From positions 1 to 64,000 of the forward strand of contig JAOARW010000037.1 in the NCBI GenBank assembly GCA_025210475.1: a stretch of DNA of 64,000 bases, in the 5' to 3' direction. This DNA comes from Carboxylicivirga sp. GTDB lineage: Bacteria > Bacteroidota > Bacteroidia > Bacteroidales > Marinilabiliaceae. Made by a program: the position numbers and the translations under genes. This document shows, in pieces, positions 10,986-20,013 of this stretch; the stretch's first letter is position 1, and each line of letters opens with the position of its first letter. The notes under the pieces are model-generated. The model saw nothing but the letters and a program-made list of their open reading frames with translations. It was not told where the DNA came from and searched no databases.

Positions 10986-11570
10986 ATGAAACATTTATTC
11001 ACTTTAACTTTATTTACCTTTTTATTGGCTTCTTGCTCAGGAATTAAGACCACTTCGGATCACGATACATCGGTTGATTTCAATCAATTTAAAACCTACG
11101 AATTTTATGGATGGGATAAAAAAACAACAGATGATTTAAATGACTTTGACCGTAAACGTATTGAAGCTGCTTTTACCGAAGAATTTAAAAAACGAGGCAT
11201 GGAAGAGGTTGAAAAGGGGAGTGGCGGCGATTTGATTGTTAGCTTATACCTGGTTAATGAGAAAAGAACACAACAAACAGCAACCACTACACACAGTCCG
11301 AATATTCATGTTTCGGTTGGTTTTGGTGGATATTATGGTTATGGGCCTGGCTGGGGTTACGGACCAGGTTGGGGTGGTTACAGTACAACCCACATTCGCG
11401 AAGTGGATTACAATGTTGGAACATTGATTTGCTCGGTTTTTGATGCCGGTAAAGAGCAATTAATATGGGAAAGTGCCGCTTCAAAAACAATTGATGAAAA
11501 CCCGCGCTTACGAAAGAAAAGTATTCCTTATGTAGTGCGATCGATAATGAGGAAGTACCCGAAGAAATAA
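10986..11570 (+). CDS. DUF4136 domain lipoprotein
   Basis: A 194-residue lipoprotein with lipobox LLASC (Cys17). The body matches the DUF4136 pattern: VDFNQFKTYEFYGW near the N-terminus and KKSIPYVVRSIMRKYP at the C-terminus. A glycine/tyrosine/tryptophan-rich insert (YGPGWGYGPGWGG) lies at about 119-131. Its role is unknown; the family is found in the cell envelope of many Gram-negative bacteria. It stands alone with a terminator. Confidence 0.85.
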   Translation: MKHLFTLTLFTFLLASCSGIKTTSDHDTSVDFNQFKTYEFYGWDKKTTDDLNDFDRKRIEAAFTEEFKKRGMEEVEKGSGGDLIVSLYLVNEKRTQQTATTTHSPNIHVSVGFGGYYGYGPGWGYGPGWGGYSTTHIREVDYNVGTLICSVFDAGKEQLIWESAASKTIDENPRLRKKSIPYVVRSIMRKYPKK

Positions 11571-11588
11571 TAGAATTAAAAAAAATAG

Positions 11589-11622
11589 AAAGACCGGTAT
11601 CAGCTTGATATCGGTCTTTTCT
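11589..11622 (+). terminator. Terminator of the DUF4136 gene
   Basis: Stem AAGACCGGTATC pairs with GATATCGGTCTT (one G-T pair), 5-nt loop, then TT and a T-rich stretch. The rest of the gap to 11820 shows no further gene. Confidence 0.8.
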
Positions 11623-11819
11623 TTTAAGAATTATATGTTTGTTTTGGCTTTAGAGTCTTGCTATTGGAGTTTAGTGTCCTACATCTTAATTTTCCCGTTA
11701 TTAGAGGCAGGCAGTGTTTTTTTGCAGACTATTTTAAGTAAGCTGTAAATAGTTTTGTTACTCATAGCTCAGTTCTTTTTACTATTCCGCCTTACCCAGG
11801 TTAGGAATTGGATTGTTCA

Positions 11820-13256
11820 TTAAAACCTTGCATACCACCTTAGTTCAACTCCTTTAAAATCCAGTACTTCGTAGCAAACACCGGCACTACAGGCTGGTCC
11901 TCCGCGTCTTTCGCCGGCAAATAGCTGTAAGGTGTGCTTGGTGTTAACCTTATAGCGCAAGGTTGAACTCAGCCAGATTTTATCTGTATCGGTGATGAAA
12001 TTGTCGTTACTCCACTCGTTGAGTACACTCCAATAAAATTTCGATTTGTAATTGTACGTTACTCCGCCGGCAATATTTTGATTATCGTCGTTATCGCGTT
12101 TGAAGGTTTGGTATTCCAATTCAAATAAAACCCCGTGATTGGTTTTTACTTTTTGCTCCAGATTGAAACCGGTTGAAATACGATCTTTTTCACCTTTTAA
12201 AGGATCGTTGGCGTAATCGGCAAAAACCTTCAAGTCGGCATTTTTAAAGGATGTGGATACTTCGGCAAACCATTCGCGAAACTTCAAAGTACTGCCAAAA
12301 TCATTATTGGCGATGGTGTGATTAAGCGTAATTAATGTATTTTCTGAAGCATGGTAAAAGGCTTCAAATTGAAAACCCGATTCGTTTTCAGGCTGCAATA
12401 CATGCGTGCTTCTGTTTAAAACCCGATACGAATGCTCTTTAACCAAGGCAGGCGGTTCGTTAATTCCCGATCCGATTACAAATCTTTCGTAGTCTTTCCA
12501 CTCGGCACTAAAACCAAAGTCGCCCTTGGCAAAGTTTAATGAAGCGTACATGGCATGGCCATTATCATCGGTATTGATGGTACTGGCATAGGCGGCGTAA
12601 TAGCTTAAGTAGGGAAGAATACGACCGCTGAGATTACCCAATGCATAATCGGTATTGGCAGCGCTGTTTTCGTGATGCATAAACGTAGCCCCAATGGTTT
12701 GCTTAAATAGCTTATATTCACCCGAGATGGCAGCAATCTGATCATCACGACGCACATCCATTTTTTCAGTCGGATTAATAACATTGTTCAGTGCCCAGCC
12801 ATACGAAGCCTTTAAGCGAAATTTCTTATGGCGGTAACTGGCCGAAGCGCCTAGTAAGTCTCTATAAAAATACTGTTTGCTTCTAAAACTCAAATCTTCA
12901 ATAACGGCGCCATGTATTTCATAAGATCGCAGTAATATTCCCCGACCTATTGTTTCGTTGAAATTACCAAGGTTAAACTCCCATCCTTTATTGCGGTAGT
13001 TTAATCCCAACCAACCGGGTTCTACATAATTTCGATCACCATAGGGCGAAATATAATATTGTGCACCAGCCTTTATCTTCAACTTGTTGTAGCGATAGTT
13101 GAGGTTTATTTTGTTGTAAAGTGCGTTAAAAGACGACTCATTGGCGCCGGGCAGTTGACCGTATTGGTACTCCATTAAACTGGTTCCGCTCAACTGAGCG
13201 TTAGCCGGTTCAATCACCAATAAGCTTAACAAAATGAGTGGAAGCAAATGTTTCAT
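11820..13256 (-). CDS. DUF6029 family outer-membrane protein
   Basis: A 478-residue protein with a Sec signal (cleavage after ANA, about residue 20). Alternating amphipathic strands run to a C-terminal aromatic residue (WYARF), as in outer-membrane beta barrels. GNFNETIGRGILLRSYE matches the DUF6029 pattern. It is the last gene of a three-gene operon, overlapping the upstream thioredoxin gene by 4 bp (ATGA). It may be a porin or scaffold for the periplasmic redox proteins, but the substrate is unknown. Confidence 0.72.
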   Translation of the reverse strand: MKHLLPLILLSLLVIEPANAQLSGTSLMEYQYGQLPGANESSFNALYNKINLNYRYNKLKIKAGAQYYISPYGDRNYVEPGWLGLNYRNKGWEFNLGNFNETIGRGILLRSYEIHGAVIEDLSFRSKQYFYRDLLGASASYRHKKFRLKASYGWALNNVINPTEKMDVRRDDQIAAISGEYKLFKQTIGATFMHHENSAANTDYALGNLSGRILPYLSYYAAYASTINTDDNGHAMYASLNFAKGDFGFSAEWKDYERFVIGSGINEPPALVKEHSYRVLNRSTHVLQPENESGFQFEAFYHASENTLITLNHTIANNDFGSTLKFREWFAEVSTSFKNADLKVFADYANDPLKGEKDRISTGFNLEQKVKTNHGVLFELEYQTFKRDNDDNQNIAGGVTYNYKSKFYWSVLNEWSNDNFITDTDKIWLSSTLRYKVNTKHTLQLFAGERRGGPACSAGVCYEVLDFKGVELRWYARF

Positions 13257-13744
13257 TGTATGTTTTTCTTTACATAGGCCTCAATTTCTTTTTCATTACC
13301 TGTTGACCAGCCTTCGTGTCGCCAGATAATTTCCCCACTTTGATCGACCAACAATAAGGTTGGAAGCGCAGAAACATTAAGCTCGTTACTAACTTCATTA
13401 TTAATGTCGGAAAGTACCGGATAACTCAAGTTGAGGGTTTGAGATAAAGGCAAAACTTTGGAAATACTTCTCGGACCATCGGTATTGATACTGATAACAT
13501 TCAATCCCTGATCTTTATAGTTGTTATAAATCTCATCAATCTTAGGCATTGATTTTAAGCAAGGCTTACACCAAGAGGCCCAAAAATCAATAATGGTTAA
13601 TTTGTCTCCTTGTAATTCTTCAAATTCAACCCAATCCCCTTCCAGGTTTTCGAGGCTGAAATTGAAAACCTTTTGTGCCGATGATTGAAAGGTGAATCCA
13701 ATCACCAGCACAAAAAACAATATTATTCGATGGTGCTTGATCAT
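13253..13744 (-). CDS. TlpA-like periplasmic thioredoxin
   Basis: A 163-residue exported protein with a signal peptide (about 1-23) and a thioredoxin fold. The redox motif is WASWCKPC and the cis-Pro segment is SALPTLLLVD. TlpA/ResA-type proteins reduce disulfides in the periplasm, often for cytochrome or metal-site assembly. It overlaps both neighbours by 4 bp, indicating coupled translation with the lipoprotein upstream and the DUF6029 protein downstream. Confidence 0.88.
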   Translation of the reverse strand: MIKHHRIILFFVLVIGFTFQSSAQKVFNFSLENLEGDWVEFEELQGDKLTIIDFWASWCKPCLKSMPKIDEIYNNYKDQGLNVISINTDGPRSISKVLPLSQTLNLSYPVLSDINNEVSNELNVSALPTLLLVDQSGEIIWRHEGWSTGNEKEIEAYVKKNIQ

Positions 13745-14307
13745 AGTAAACTCTTAACTTTTGTTACAACTGCACTAATGTCTTTTGAAGCACCCTGGCT
13801 GCCTTTGAAAACAATTTTACCATCCTGATCAACAACAATCAAGCGATCATAAGTGGTATTGTAGTCAGAGGCTACAGACGAAGCATTCAGCAATAAAGGA
13901 AAGTTTACACCAGTGGTGTTTTTAAATCCTTGTACGGCAGAGTCTTTTCCATTCCATTGATCAAGACCAATAATGGCAAAACCGGCATTCGAAGCAAAAG
14001 CATCGGCAATATCTGTTTGTACTTTGGGTGCAGCAGCTTTACATGACGGGCAACTGTTACCAAAGAAAAACAACACCAATACTTTGTCTTCAAAATCGTT
14101 TAAGGCAACGGTTGAACCATCCAAAGCTTTCAGCGAAAAATCGGGTGCCGATTTCGCATTCATATCTTTCATTTCACCTGGATTTTCATCCATCATTTCT
14201 TCCATGTCATCTCCGGAGTCACTGCAGCTGGCAAGAGCAAAAGCAATGAAACAACTGAATAAAATTAGCTTGGAGGATGCGATAATCGTGTGGTATGTCC
14301 TTTTCAT
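13741..14307 (-). CDS. Thioredoxin-fold lipoprotein with Met/Asp-rich linker
   Basis: A 188-residue lipoprotein (LASC lipobox, Cys28) with an AhpC/TlpA-type domain and the motif FGNSCPSC. Between the lipid anchor and the domain lies an acidic linker containing DDMEEMMDENPGEMKDM, with five methionines in 17 residues. Such Met-rich stretches can bind copper, but that is only a guess here. It is the first gene of the operon, so two TlpA-like proteins are made together. No clear -7 box is visible upstream. Confidence 0.82.
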   Translation of the reverse strand: MKRTYHTIIASSKLILFSCFIAFALASCSDSGDDMEEMMDENPGEMKDMNAKSAPDFSLKALDGSTVALNDFEDKVLVLFFFGNSCPSCKAAAPKVQTDIADAFASNAGFAIIGLDQWNGKDSAVQGFKNTTGVNFPLLLNASSVASDYNTTYDRLIVVDQDGKIVFKGSQGASKDISAVVTKVKSLL

Positions 14308-14440
14308 ATTAAAAGATGTTTAAATATTAATATGATTGTTTAGACGGACGTTTTGAACTTACCTTACATTAAAAAAGAAAAAAATATGAATTATTTTTTA
14401 TTTGCCTTAATAACAAGCTGTTTAGTGGGGGAGGTAAAAG

Positions 14441-14530
14441 AAGATGTCTGAAAAGTTAGCGTGTATATAGAGAAACAAGGATCACACAATTATACATTGT
14501 AACCACATGCTTATTGTTTTCAGACATCTT
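14441..14530. repeat. 90-bp element with perfect 14-bp terminal inverted repeats
   Basis: AAGATGTCTGAAAA (14441-14454) is exactly repeated in inverse at 14517-14530. Similarity continues weakly inward (AGCGTGT against AGCATGT). No protein is encoded. This looks like a small MITE or a stable RNA hairpin. It lies 10 bp from a second inverted-repeat element. Confidence 0.6.
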
Positions 14531-14540
14531 CAATTCTATT

Positions 14541-14673
14541 AAGAGGGTGTGCAAAAATACTGTTAGCATCTGTTCACTGAGCGAAGCCGAATTAATTAAT
14601 GGTGATAATAGTATTAATCAATTTTCATCTCGACGGCGCTCGATGAGCGAGCTTTGTTTTTGAACACCCTCTT
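14541..14673. mobile_element. MITE-like 133-bp element
   Basis: The ends AAGAGGGTGTGCAAAAA (14541-14557) and the inverse TTTTTGAACACCCTCTT (14657-14673) match at 16 of 17 positions. The interior carries no frame. Long terminal inverted repeats on a short non-coding element suggest a non-autonomous transposon; a target-site duplication is not obvious. The rest of the 14308-14901 gap shows no gene. Confidence 0.55.
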
Positions 14674-14901
14674 GTGAAATAAAAAAGGGCGGTTAGGTTT
14701 AACCCGAAATATGCATTAGAAAATCTATTACGTATTTAAACAGCTTCATCACAAGGCGTTTCACTAATTTATCTCAATTCACCATAGCGATGTTATGATT
14801 CATCTCTATAAATCCCTGTGCTTTTGCTTTTTCAATCCTCATTACGAAGGTCTAATACATAACCCGGGTTTAATTTAAAAATGCAGAAATCTTAAATTAT
14901 A

Positions 14902-17226
14902 TTATTCATATCTTAAACTATCCACAGGATTACGGTTAACGGTTCGAAGGCTTTGGATAACAATTGTCAGGCTGGCAATGGCAAAAACCAATAACCCGGC
15001 CAGGGCAAATATCCACCAACTTAAAGTTGTTCTGAATGGAAAAGTATTCAGCCATTTTTGCATGATGTAGAAAGCAATTGGTACTCCCAAAACAAATGAC
15101 AATAACAACCATTTTGAGTAATCTCTAATAAGCATTTGCATGACACTCATCGATTCGGCACCCAATACTTTTCGTACCCCGATTTCTTTGGTTCGTCTGC
15201 TATTTGAGAAAATAATCATACCCAATAGGCCAAGACATGAAATAAAAATGGAGAATGCTGAAAAGATGGAAACCATTAAGCGAAAACGTCTTTCTGTATC
15301 ATAGGAACGCGCTAACACATCGTCCAGAAAATCGTATTGGTATTCCTCGTTGGGCGAAAGGTCGGCATAAATCTCCCGGCAAAACTCCACAAGCTCGTTA
15401 ACCGATTGGAAGGATTTGGGGTTAAATCGGATATTAATAATGCCCCACATATTCGGATTGATATAAACAGCAAGCGGTTCGATGCCATGTTTGAGCGATT
15501 TAAAGTGGAAATTTTCAACCACGCCTGCCAGCTCGGTATATGAGTTATTCTGTTCCACCTCTAACATAAATGGCGAATCGGCCTGTAGCTGTTTAATGGC
15601 TTCTTCGTTAAGGAAAACATGAGGCCTGTTTTTATTGTACATCCGTTGATCGACCAAAGACAGGTCGAAGGTGCGAAGAAACGATGTGTCGGCAATAAAG
15701 CGCTTACACCAAATTTCGCGTTCTTCTCCGTTGTAAAGCGTTTTTAAACGAAAGCCGGCATCGTTATTGCCTAGATAGCCAGAGGTTTGTGAGATACTTA
15801 AAATGGCCGGGTTTTCTTTCAAACGAGTGGAGAAAGTGCTATAATTTTTAAATATTGATTGGTTAAGTTGTACGCAGAAGATGCTCTCTTTTTCAAAGCC
15901 CAAATCTTTTGTTTTAAGATAATTAAGTTGCTTGGATATAAAAAGTGTCGCAATAATCAGTACAATAGATACTATAAACTGGAAAACAATTAAGGTTTGT
16001 CTGAAAAAAGAATTGTGCTTTTCGGATTTGATAACCTCAACCGGTTTAAAGGCACTGAGGTAAAGGGCAGGGTAAGCGCCGGCCAGAAGCGTAAGCAATA
16101 GGGATCCGGATATAAGGGCAAGCCAGTGTCTCCAATCCTGCATGTATATGGAGTCGAACCGTGAGATAGTTAACTCATTGAACCAGGGTAGCACAAGGTT
16201 GGTTAGTAGCAGGGCAAAGAAAATTGAGATAAAAGATATGACAAATGCTTCGGCCAAAAATTGCTTGATCAGCTCCATTCGGCTACTGCCATTTACCTTT
16301 CGTACCCCAATTTCCTGGCTGCGGGTTATACCTTGTGAGGTAGAAAGATTAAAGAAGTTTACAATGGCCAGAACCAGTGTTATAATACCGATCCAGATCA
16401 TTGAGTTGACATTCTTTTTATTGCCTCGGCGAAATTGACTATATAAACTCGAATTAAAGTATAGATCTTTAAGTGTATATAGCTTAACGTGTTCTATCTC
16501 GTATTGCAGGTTTCCCTCGGCACGAATGGTTTCCTGTATTTTCGACTGAAGCTCCTTTTTATTAACGGGCGACTGGAATTTAGCAAAGGTTTCATAACTA
16601 AAATTACTCCAGGAATCTTTTAGTGCTTGACCGCGCTGTTTTTCCCAGGTTGAAAGGGAAATCAGCACTGTAAACTGTAGCGAGGAGTTATGAGGTGGAT
16701 CTTTCACCACACCTTTGATGGTAAATAATTGCCCCTGGAAATCAATGGTTTTTCCGGCTACTTCAGTGGTTTCAAAAAATCTTCGGGCAAATGTTTCAGT
16801 TACAACAAGGCAATAGGGAGCCGTTAATAGATCTTTATGATTATCAGGGGTTAGTAGGGGAAAGGTGAAAACGTCGAAGAAGGAATTATCTGTGTAAATA
16901 ATACCTTTAATATCGATCATGGTTTTGTCTTCTTTCTGTATGCGTGTGGCCCACTGGTCGCCACCGCAAATACGACAGATAGCTTTGATTTCAGGAATGC
17001 GTTGCTCTAAGAAGGGTGCCAGGGCATTAGGCGTTCCCCAACCACTGATTTTATAAATTGATTCGGCATCCTTGTGAAATTGATTGGCCGACAGTTCTTT
17101 ATGGGCATAAATGGAAATTAATACCACTATTGTAAGGGCAATACTAAAGCCAAGGATATTAAGTGTGGTGTTTAGCTTATCTTTAATCAGGTTGCGATAA
17201 GCCGTTTTTAAATAATAGCGTATCAT
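14902..17226 (-). CDS. MacB/FtsX-type ABC transporter permease
   Basis: A 774-residue inner-membrane permease. The order is TM near residues 20-42, a large periplasmic MacB-PCD domain, a three-TM FtsX block (about 285-400), a second periplasmic domain, and a final three-TM FtsX block ending near residue 770. GVRKV motifs occur before each FtsX block. This duplicated layout is typical of Bacteroidota. With the adjacent ATPase and HlyD-like adaptor it likely forms a tripartite exporter or mechanotransmission pump. It is the last gene of the operon starting at 19771. Confidence 0.9.
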   Translation of the reverse strand: MIRYYLKTAYRNLIKDKLNTTLNILGFSIALTIVVLISIYAHKELSANQFHKDAESIYKISGWGTPNALAPFLEQRIPEIKAICRICGGDQWATRIQKEDKTMIDIKGIIYTDNSFFDVFTFPLLTPDNHKDLLTAPYCLVVTETFARRFFETTEVAGKTIDFQGQLFTIKGVVKDPPHNSSLQFTVLISLSTWEKQRGQALKDSWSNFSYETFAKFQSPVNKKELQSKIQETIRAEGNLQYEIEHVKLYTLKDLYFNSSLYSQFRRGNKKNVNSMIWIGIITLVLAIVNFFNLSTSQGITRSQEIGVRKVNGSSRMELIKQFLAEAFVISFISIFFALLLTNLVLPWFNELTISRFDSIYMQDWRHWLALISGSLLLTLLAGAYPALYLSAFKPVEVIKSEKHNSFFRQTLIVFQFIVSIVLIIATLFISKQLNYLKTKDLGFEKESIFCVQLNQSIFKNYSTFSTRLKENPAILSISQTSGYLGNNDAGFRLKTLYNGEEREIWCKRFIADTSFLRTFDLSLVDQRMYNKNRPHVFLNEEAIKQLQADSPFMLEVEQNNSYTELAGVVENFHFKSLKHGIEPLAVYINPNMWGIINIRFNPKSFQSVNELVEFCREIYADLSPNEEYQYDFLDDVLARSYDTERRFRLMVSIFSAFSIFISCLGLLGMIIFSNSRRTKEIGVRKVLGAESMSVMQMLIRDYSKWLLLSFVLGVPIAFYIMQKWLNTFPFRTTLSWWIFALAGLLVFAIASLTIVIQSLRTVNRNPVDSLRYE

Positions 17227-17283
17227 AATGATATGTTTGGATTAAGAGTGAATGTTAAGGAATGATTTAGTAAAAAACTGTTG

Positions 17284-17988
17284 TTATCCCTCCATCACAA
17301 CTTTGGGCATTGCCGATTTTACTTGTTCTGTTACCACCCGGCCATCAAAGAGGTTTACAACTCGGTGGGCATAACTGGCATCGCGCTGCGAGTGGGTTAC
17401 CATCACAATGGTGGTACCGGCTTTGTTAAGCTCAAGAAGTAATTTCATTACCTCTTGTCCGTTCTGGGAATCCAGGTTACCAGTTGGCTCATCGGCCAGT
17501 AATAATCCAGGATTGGATATAATGGCTCTGGCGATGGCGACACGTTGTTGCTGCCCACCGGAAAGCTGTTGTGGAAAATGATTCATCCGGTGGCTGATAT
17601 TCATTCGTTCGAGCACTTCACGTACCATTTGTTTTCTTTTCTTGGTGCCGTATTTCAGGTAAACCAATGGTAGCTCCACATTTTCATACACATTCAACTG
17701 ATCGATCAGATTAAAACTCTGAAAGATAAATCCGATGTTGCCTTTACGCATACGTGTGCGCTGTTTTTCCTTGTATTTAGCTACTTCGGTTGAGTTAAAT
17801 TCGTAGTTGCCCTCAGAAGGATTATCCAGCAAACCGAGGATGTTGAGTAAGGTTGATTTACCACAACCCGAAGGTCCCATGATGGCAACAAATTCTCCAT
17901 CCCGAACCGAAATGTTTACCTTGTCCAGTGCTGTTGTTTCCACATCTTCGGTACGAAAGATTTTGGTTAAGTTTTCTGTTTTTATCAT
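17284..17988 (-). CDS. MacB/LolD-type ABC transporter ATP-binding protein
   Basis: A 234-residue ATPase with Walker A GPSGCGKST (38-46), signature LSGGQQQRVAIARA, Walker B LLLADEPTGNLD and the switch His in VTHS. It drives the permease encoded 57 bp downstream. The EPTGNLD form is characteristic of the MacB/FtsE/LolD group. It belongs to the same minus-strand operon as the adaptor gene. Confidence 0.95.
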   Translation of the reverse strand: MIKTENLTKIFRTEDVETTALDKVNISVRDGEFVAIMGPSGCGKSTLLNILGLLDNPSEGNYEFNSTEVAKYKEKQRTRMRKGNIGFIFQSFNLIDQLNVYENVELPLVYLKYGTKKRKQMVREVLERMNISHRMNHFPQQLSGGQQQRVAIARAIISNPGLLLADEPTGNLDSQNGQEVMKLLLELNKAGTTIVMVTHSQRDASYAHRVVNLFDGRVVTEQVKSAMPKVVMEG

Positions 17989-18021
17989 TGTGAGCTGTTT
18001 TATAATGAGTTGCTTGTTTTA

Positions 18022-18495
18022 TTATGAGTCAGTTGAATTTAAAATTGCAATATCTTTTTGATTGAGAGTTTCGAGTGCTTGAGATAAATCTTTTGGAACA
18101 AAGCCAATAGCAGAATCCTTATTCGTAATATGCACCAATAGTACCACTGGTCTGGCTTTCTTGTTAATTCCAGTTGGGAAATGGTATTTGAATAAAGCCT
18201 TTCCCCAGAAGTTTCTCTTTTTATCAATGCTATTGTCCCATTTTTTAACGCTTATGTAATTGATGGCAGACAGATCTATGGAACTTTTGAAGTACAATCC
18301 GGAAAACAGTGTATGTAATAAAAATGCCATAGCTAGTCCCAATGCAGATGTCATGGCCATCAGAAAGTTTCCTTTTGTAAACAAGATAGAAAAGCTGAAT
18401 ATTGAAATGAAAAGAATGAAGAACAGTACTGCCGTATCGTTTCTAAATTTCAACTGTTGGTCATTAATTTCCAGTTTTGGGTCTTTATAAATCAT
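18022..18495 (-). CDS. Small two-TM membrane protein of the efflux operon
   Basis: A 157-residue protein not recognised with certainty. Two hydrophobic helices lie at about 25-42 and 46-65, flanked by a polar N-terminus and a ~90-residue soluble domain. The overall pattern recalls small PH-like membrane proteins of the STM3941 type, but this is tentative. It sits between the adaptor and ATPase genes with short gaps (19 and 33 bp), so it is co-transcribed and may assist or regulate the transporter. Confidence 0.6.
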   Translation of the reverse strand: MIYKDPKLEINDQQLKFRNDTAVLFFILFISIFSFSILFTKGNFLMAMTSALGLAMAFLLHTLFSGLYFKSSIDLSAINYISVKKWDNSIDKKRNFWGKALFKYHFPTGINKKARPVVLLVHITNKDSAIGFVPKDLSQALETLNQKDIAILNSTDS

Positions 18496-18514
18496 ATTAG
18501 CTTAATTAACAATG

Positions 18515-19771
18515 TTACTTAAATAACAATTTTTCAATTTCTTCAAAACCAGCATAGGCTGAGGTGACAACCTGTTCTCCGGGTTCGAGTCCTTCCAGTA
18601 CTTCATAATATTTCGGATTTTGTCTCCCTAATTTTATCAGGCGTTTCTCAGCTTCCTCGTTACTCTGGTTAACAACATAAATCCATTGGCCTCCGGTATC
18701 CTGGAAAAAGGCACCACGTGGTAATAAAACAGCTTCACGTGGTTGGCCTAATTCCAGCCGAAGATTATAGGTTTGGCCGGTTCGTATATTATCCGGTTTA
18801 GTGGATGTAAAGATCAAATCTACCTCAAAAGAACCTTCTCTGACTTCGGGATAAACCTTACGTATTTTAAGTTCATAGGGCACTTCGTTACGTTCGATGC
18901 TGGCCAGTAAAGCCGGTTTTACGCGGTCGATGTAATGCTCGTCAACCAATGCTGAAACCTTAAAATTACTCAGATCGTTTATTTGGCCTATGCGTTCACC
19001 TTTGGCAATCGACTGGCCAATTTCAACATCCAATAGACCTAATTGTCCATCAACGGGTGCCTTAACATGCAGGTTGTCCAAACGCTGGCGTACCAACGAT
19101 AAACTGAGTCGCATGTTTTTGAGGTTTTCATCCATGTGTTGTTTTTGGTTTTCCCTGAAAATGGAATCCTGTATCATTTTTTGGTATATCAGCTCACGGT
19201 TCTTTTGAGCTAATTCATAATCTTCCTTAATAACCAGAAACTCTTCTTCCGAAATCAAGCCTTCATCAAAAAAAGCCTTGTTACGTAAATAATTACGATG
19301 ATATCGAACAAGGTTATGATCGATGGTTAGTAGTTCTTGCTTGTTATGTATCTTTTGTTGTTCGATACTTATTTGTGTATTGCGCAACTCATTGGTGTGG
19401 TAGGCGAGGTTTGATTCGCTGTTCATGATGGTCATCTTTAGATCACCGTTGCGTAACTGAAGAATAACATCGCCTGTTTTTACCATTTCTCCTTCTTCAA
19501 TCAAACGCTTTTCAACTTTTCCACCTTCTTCGGCATCGAGGTAAATAGTGCGAATTGGGGCAACACTTCCATTTATATTTATGTAATCTTTAAAAGTTCC
19601 TTGTCTAACTTCGGTAATCGTTATCTTATCTTTTTCGATGTAATAAGTGCTGGCAGAACTTCCTTGTATTAAAGAGACAATAAAGGTTATAAATAACGTA
19701 GCGCTGATAACTATAATCCATTGCTTTTTACTTAAACCTTTTCTTTTTTCTAGTTTTTTGTCCATTCCCAT
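18515..19771 (-). CDS. HlyD/MacA-type efflux periplasmic adaptor
   Basis: A membrane-fusion protein linking the ABC permease to an outer-membrane channel. It has one N-terminal TM (IIVISATLFITFIVSLI), a lipoyl half-motif (GGKVEKRLIEEGEMVKTGDVIL), a long alpha-hairpin coiled coil (about 100-210), the second lipoyl half (VKAPVDGQLGLLDVEIGQSI) and a C-terminal beta domain. The frame is open up to 19870, but a sigma-54-like promoter lies inside that extension, so the ATG at 19771 (or 19765) is chosen. No TolC-like gene is in the operon. Confidence 0.88.
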   Translation of the reverse strand: MGMDKKLEKRKGLSKKQWIIVISATLFITFIVSLIQGSSASTYYIEKDKITITEVRQGTFKDYININGSVAPIRTIYLDAEEGGKVEKRLIEEGEMVKTGDVILQLRNGDLKMTIMNSESNLAYHTNELRNTQISIEQQKIHNKQELLTIDHNLVRYHRNYLRNKAFFDEGLISEEEFLVIKEDYELAQKNRELIYQKMIQDSIFRENQKQHMDENLKNMRLSLSLVRQRLDNLHVKAPVDGQLGLLDVEIGQSIAKGERIGQINDLSNFKVSALVDEHYIDRVKPALLASIERNEVPYELKIRKVYPEVREGSFEVDLIFTSTKPDNIRTGQTYNLRLELGQPREAVLLPRGAFFQDTGGQWIYVVNQSNEEAEKRLIKLGRQNPKYYEVLEGLEPGEQVVTSAYAGFEEIEKLLFK

Positions 19772-19798
19772 CTTACAATGTTTTGTTACATGCATAAG

Positions 19799-19815
19799 AA
19801 CGAAATATGTGCCAA
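19799..19815 (-). promoter_or_regulatory. Sigma-54-like promoter of the efflux operon
   Basis: On the minus strand, TTGGCAC (-24, plus positions 19809-19815) is followed after 5 bp by TCGT (-12). The -24 box is perfect. The -12 box differs from TTGC at two bases. The start of transcription would lie near 19788, about 20 nt before the ATG. The divergent NtrC-type activator gene supports the assignment. Confidence 0.55.
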
Positions 19816-19869
19816 ATCTCGCAAGTATCACATTGGTAGTGTCTTGGGATTTATTGTTGAAGAATCTCA

Positions 19870-19908
19870 TGTAAATGTTTTTTACAATGACTGTAAATGT
19901 GTTTTACA
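19870..19908. promoter_or_regulatory. Two tandem palindromic enhancer-like sites
   Basis: TGTAAA-N5-TTTACA occurs twice, at 19870-19886 and 19892-19908, with centres 22 bp apart (two helical turns). The pair lies 55-95 bp upstream of the sigma-54-like -24 box and 106 bp before the regulator gene. This is the expected arrangement for upstream activating sequences of an NtrC-type dimer. The sites could serve both directions. Confidence 0.7.
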
Positions 19909-20013
19909 ATGTGTTATTTTAGAAGTATGAAATTTATCCTAAGCAGATAAAACTGTTTAATATGCCTTAATATTAGACTGGCGAAGGATACATGTTTCGA
20001 TTAAACCAAACAC

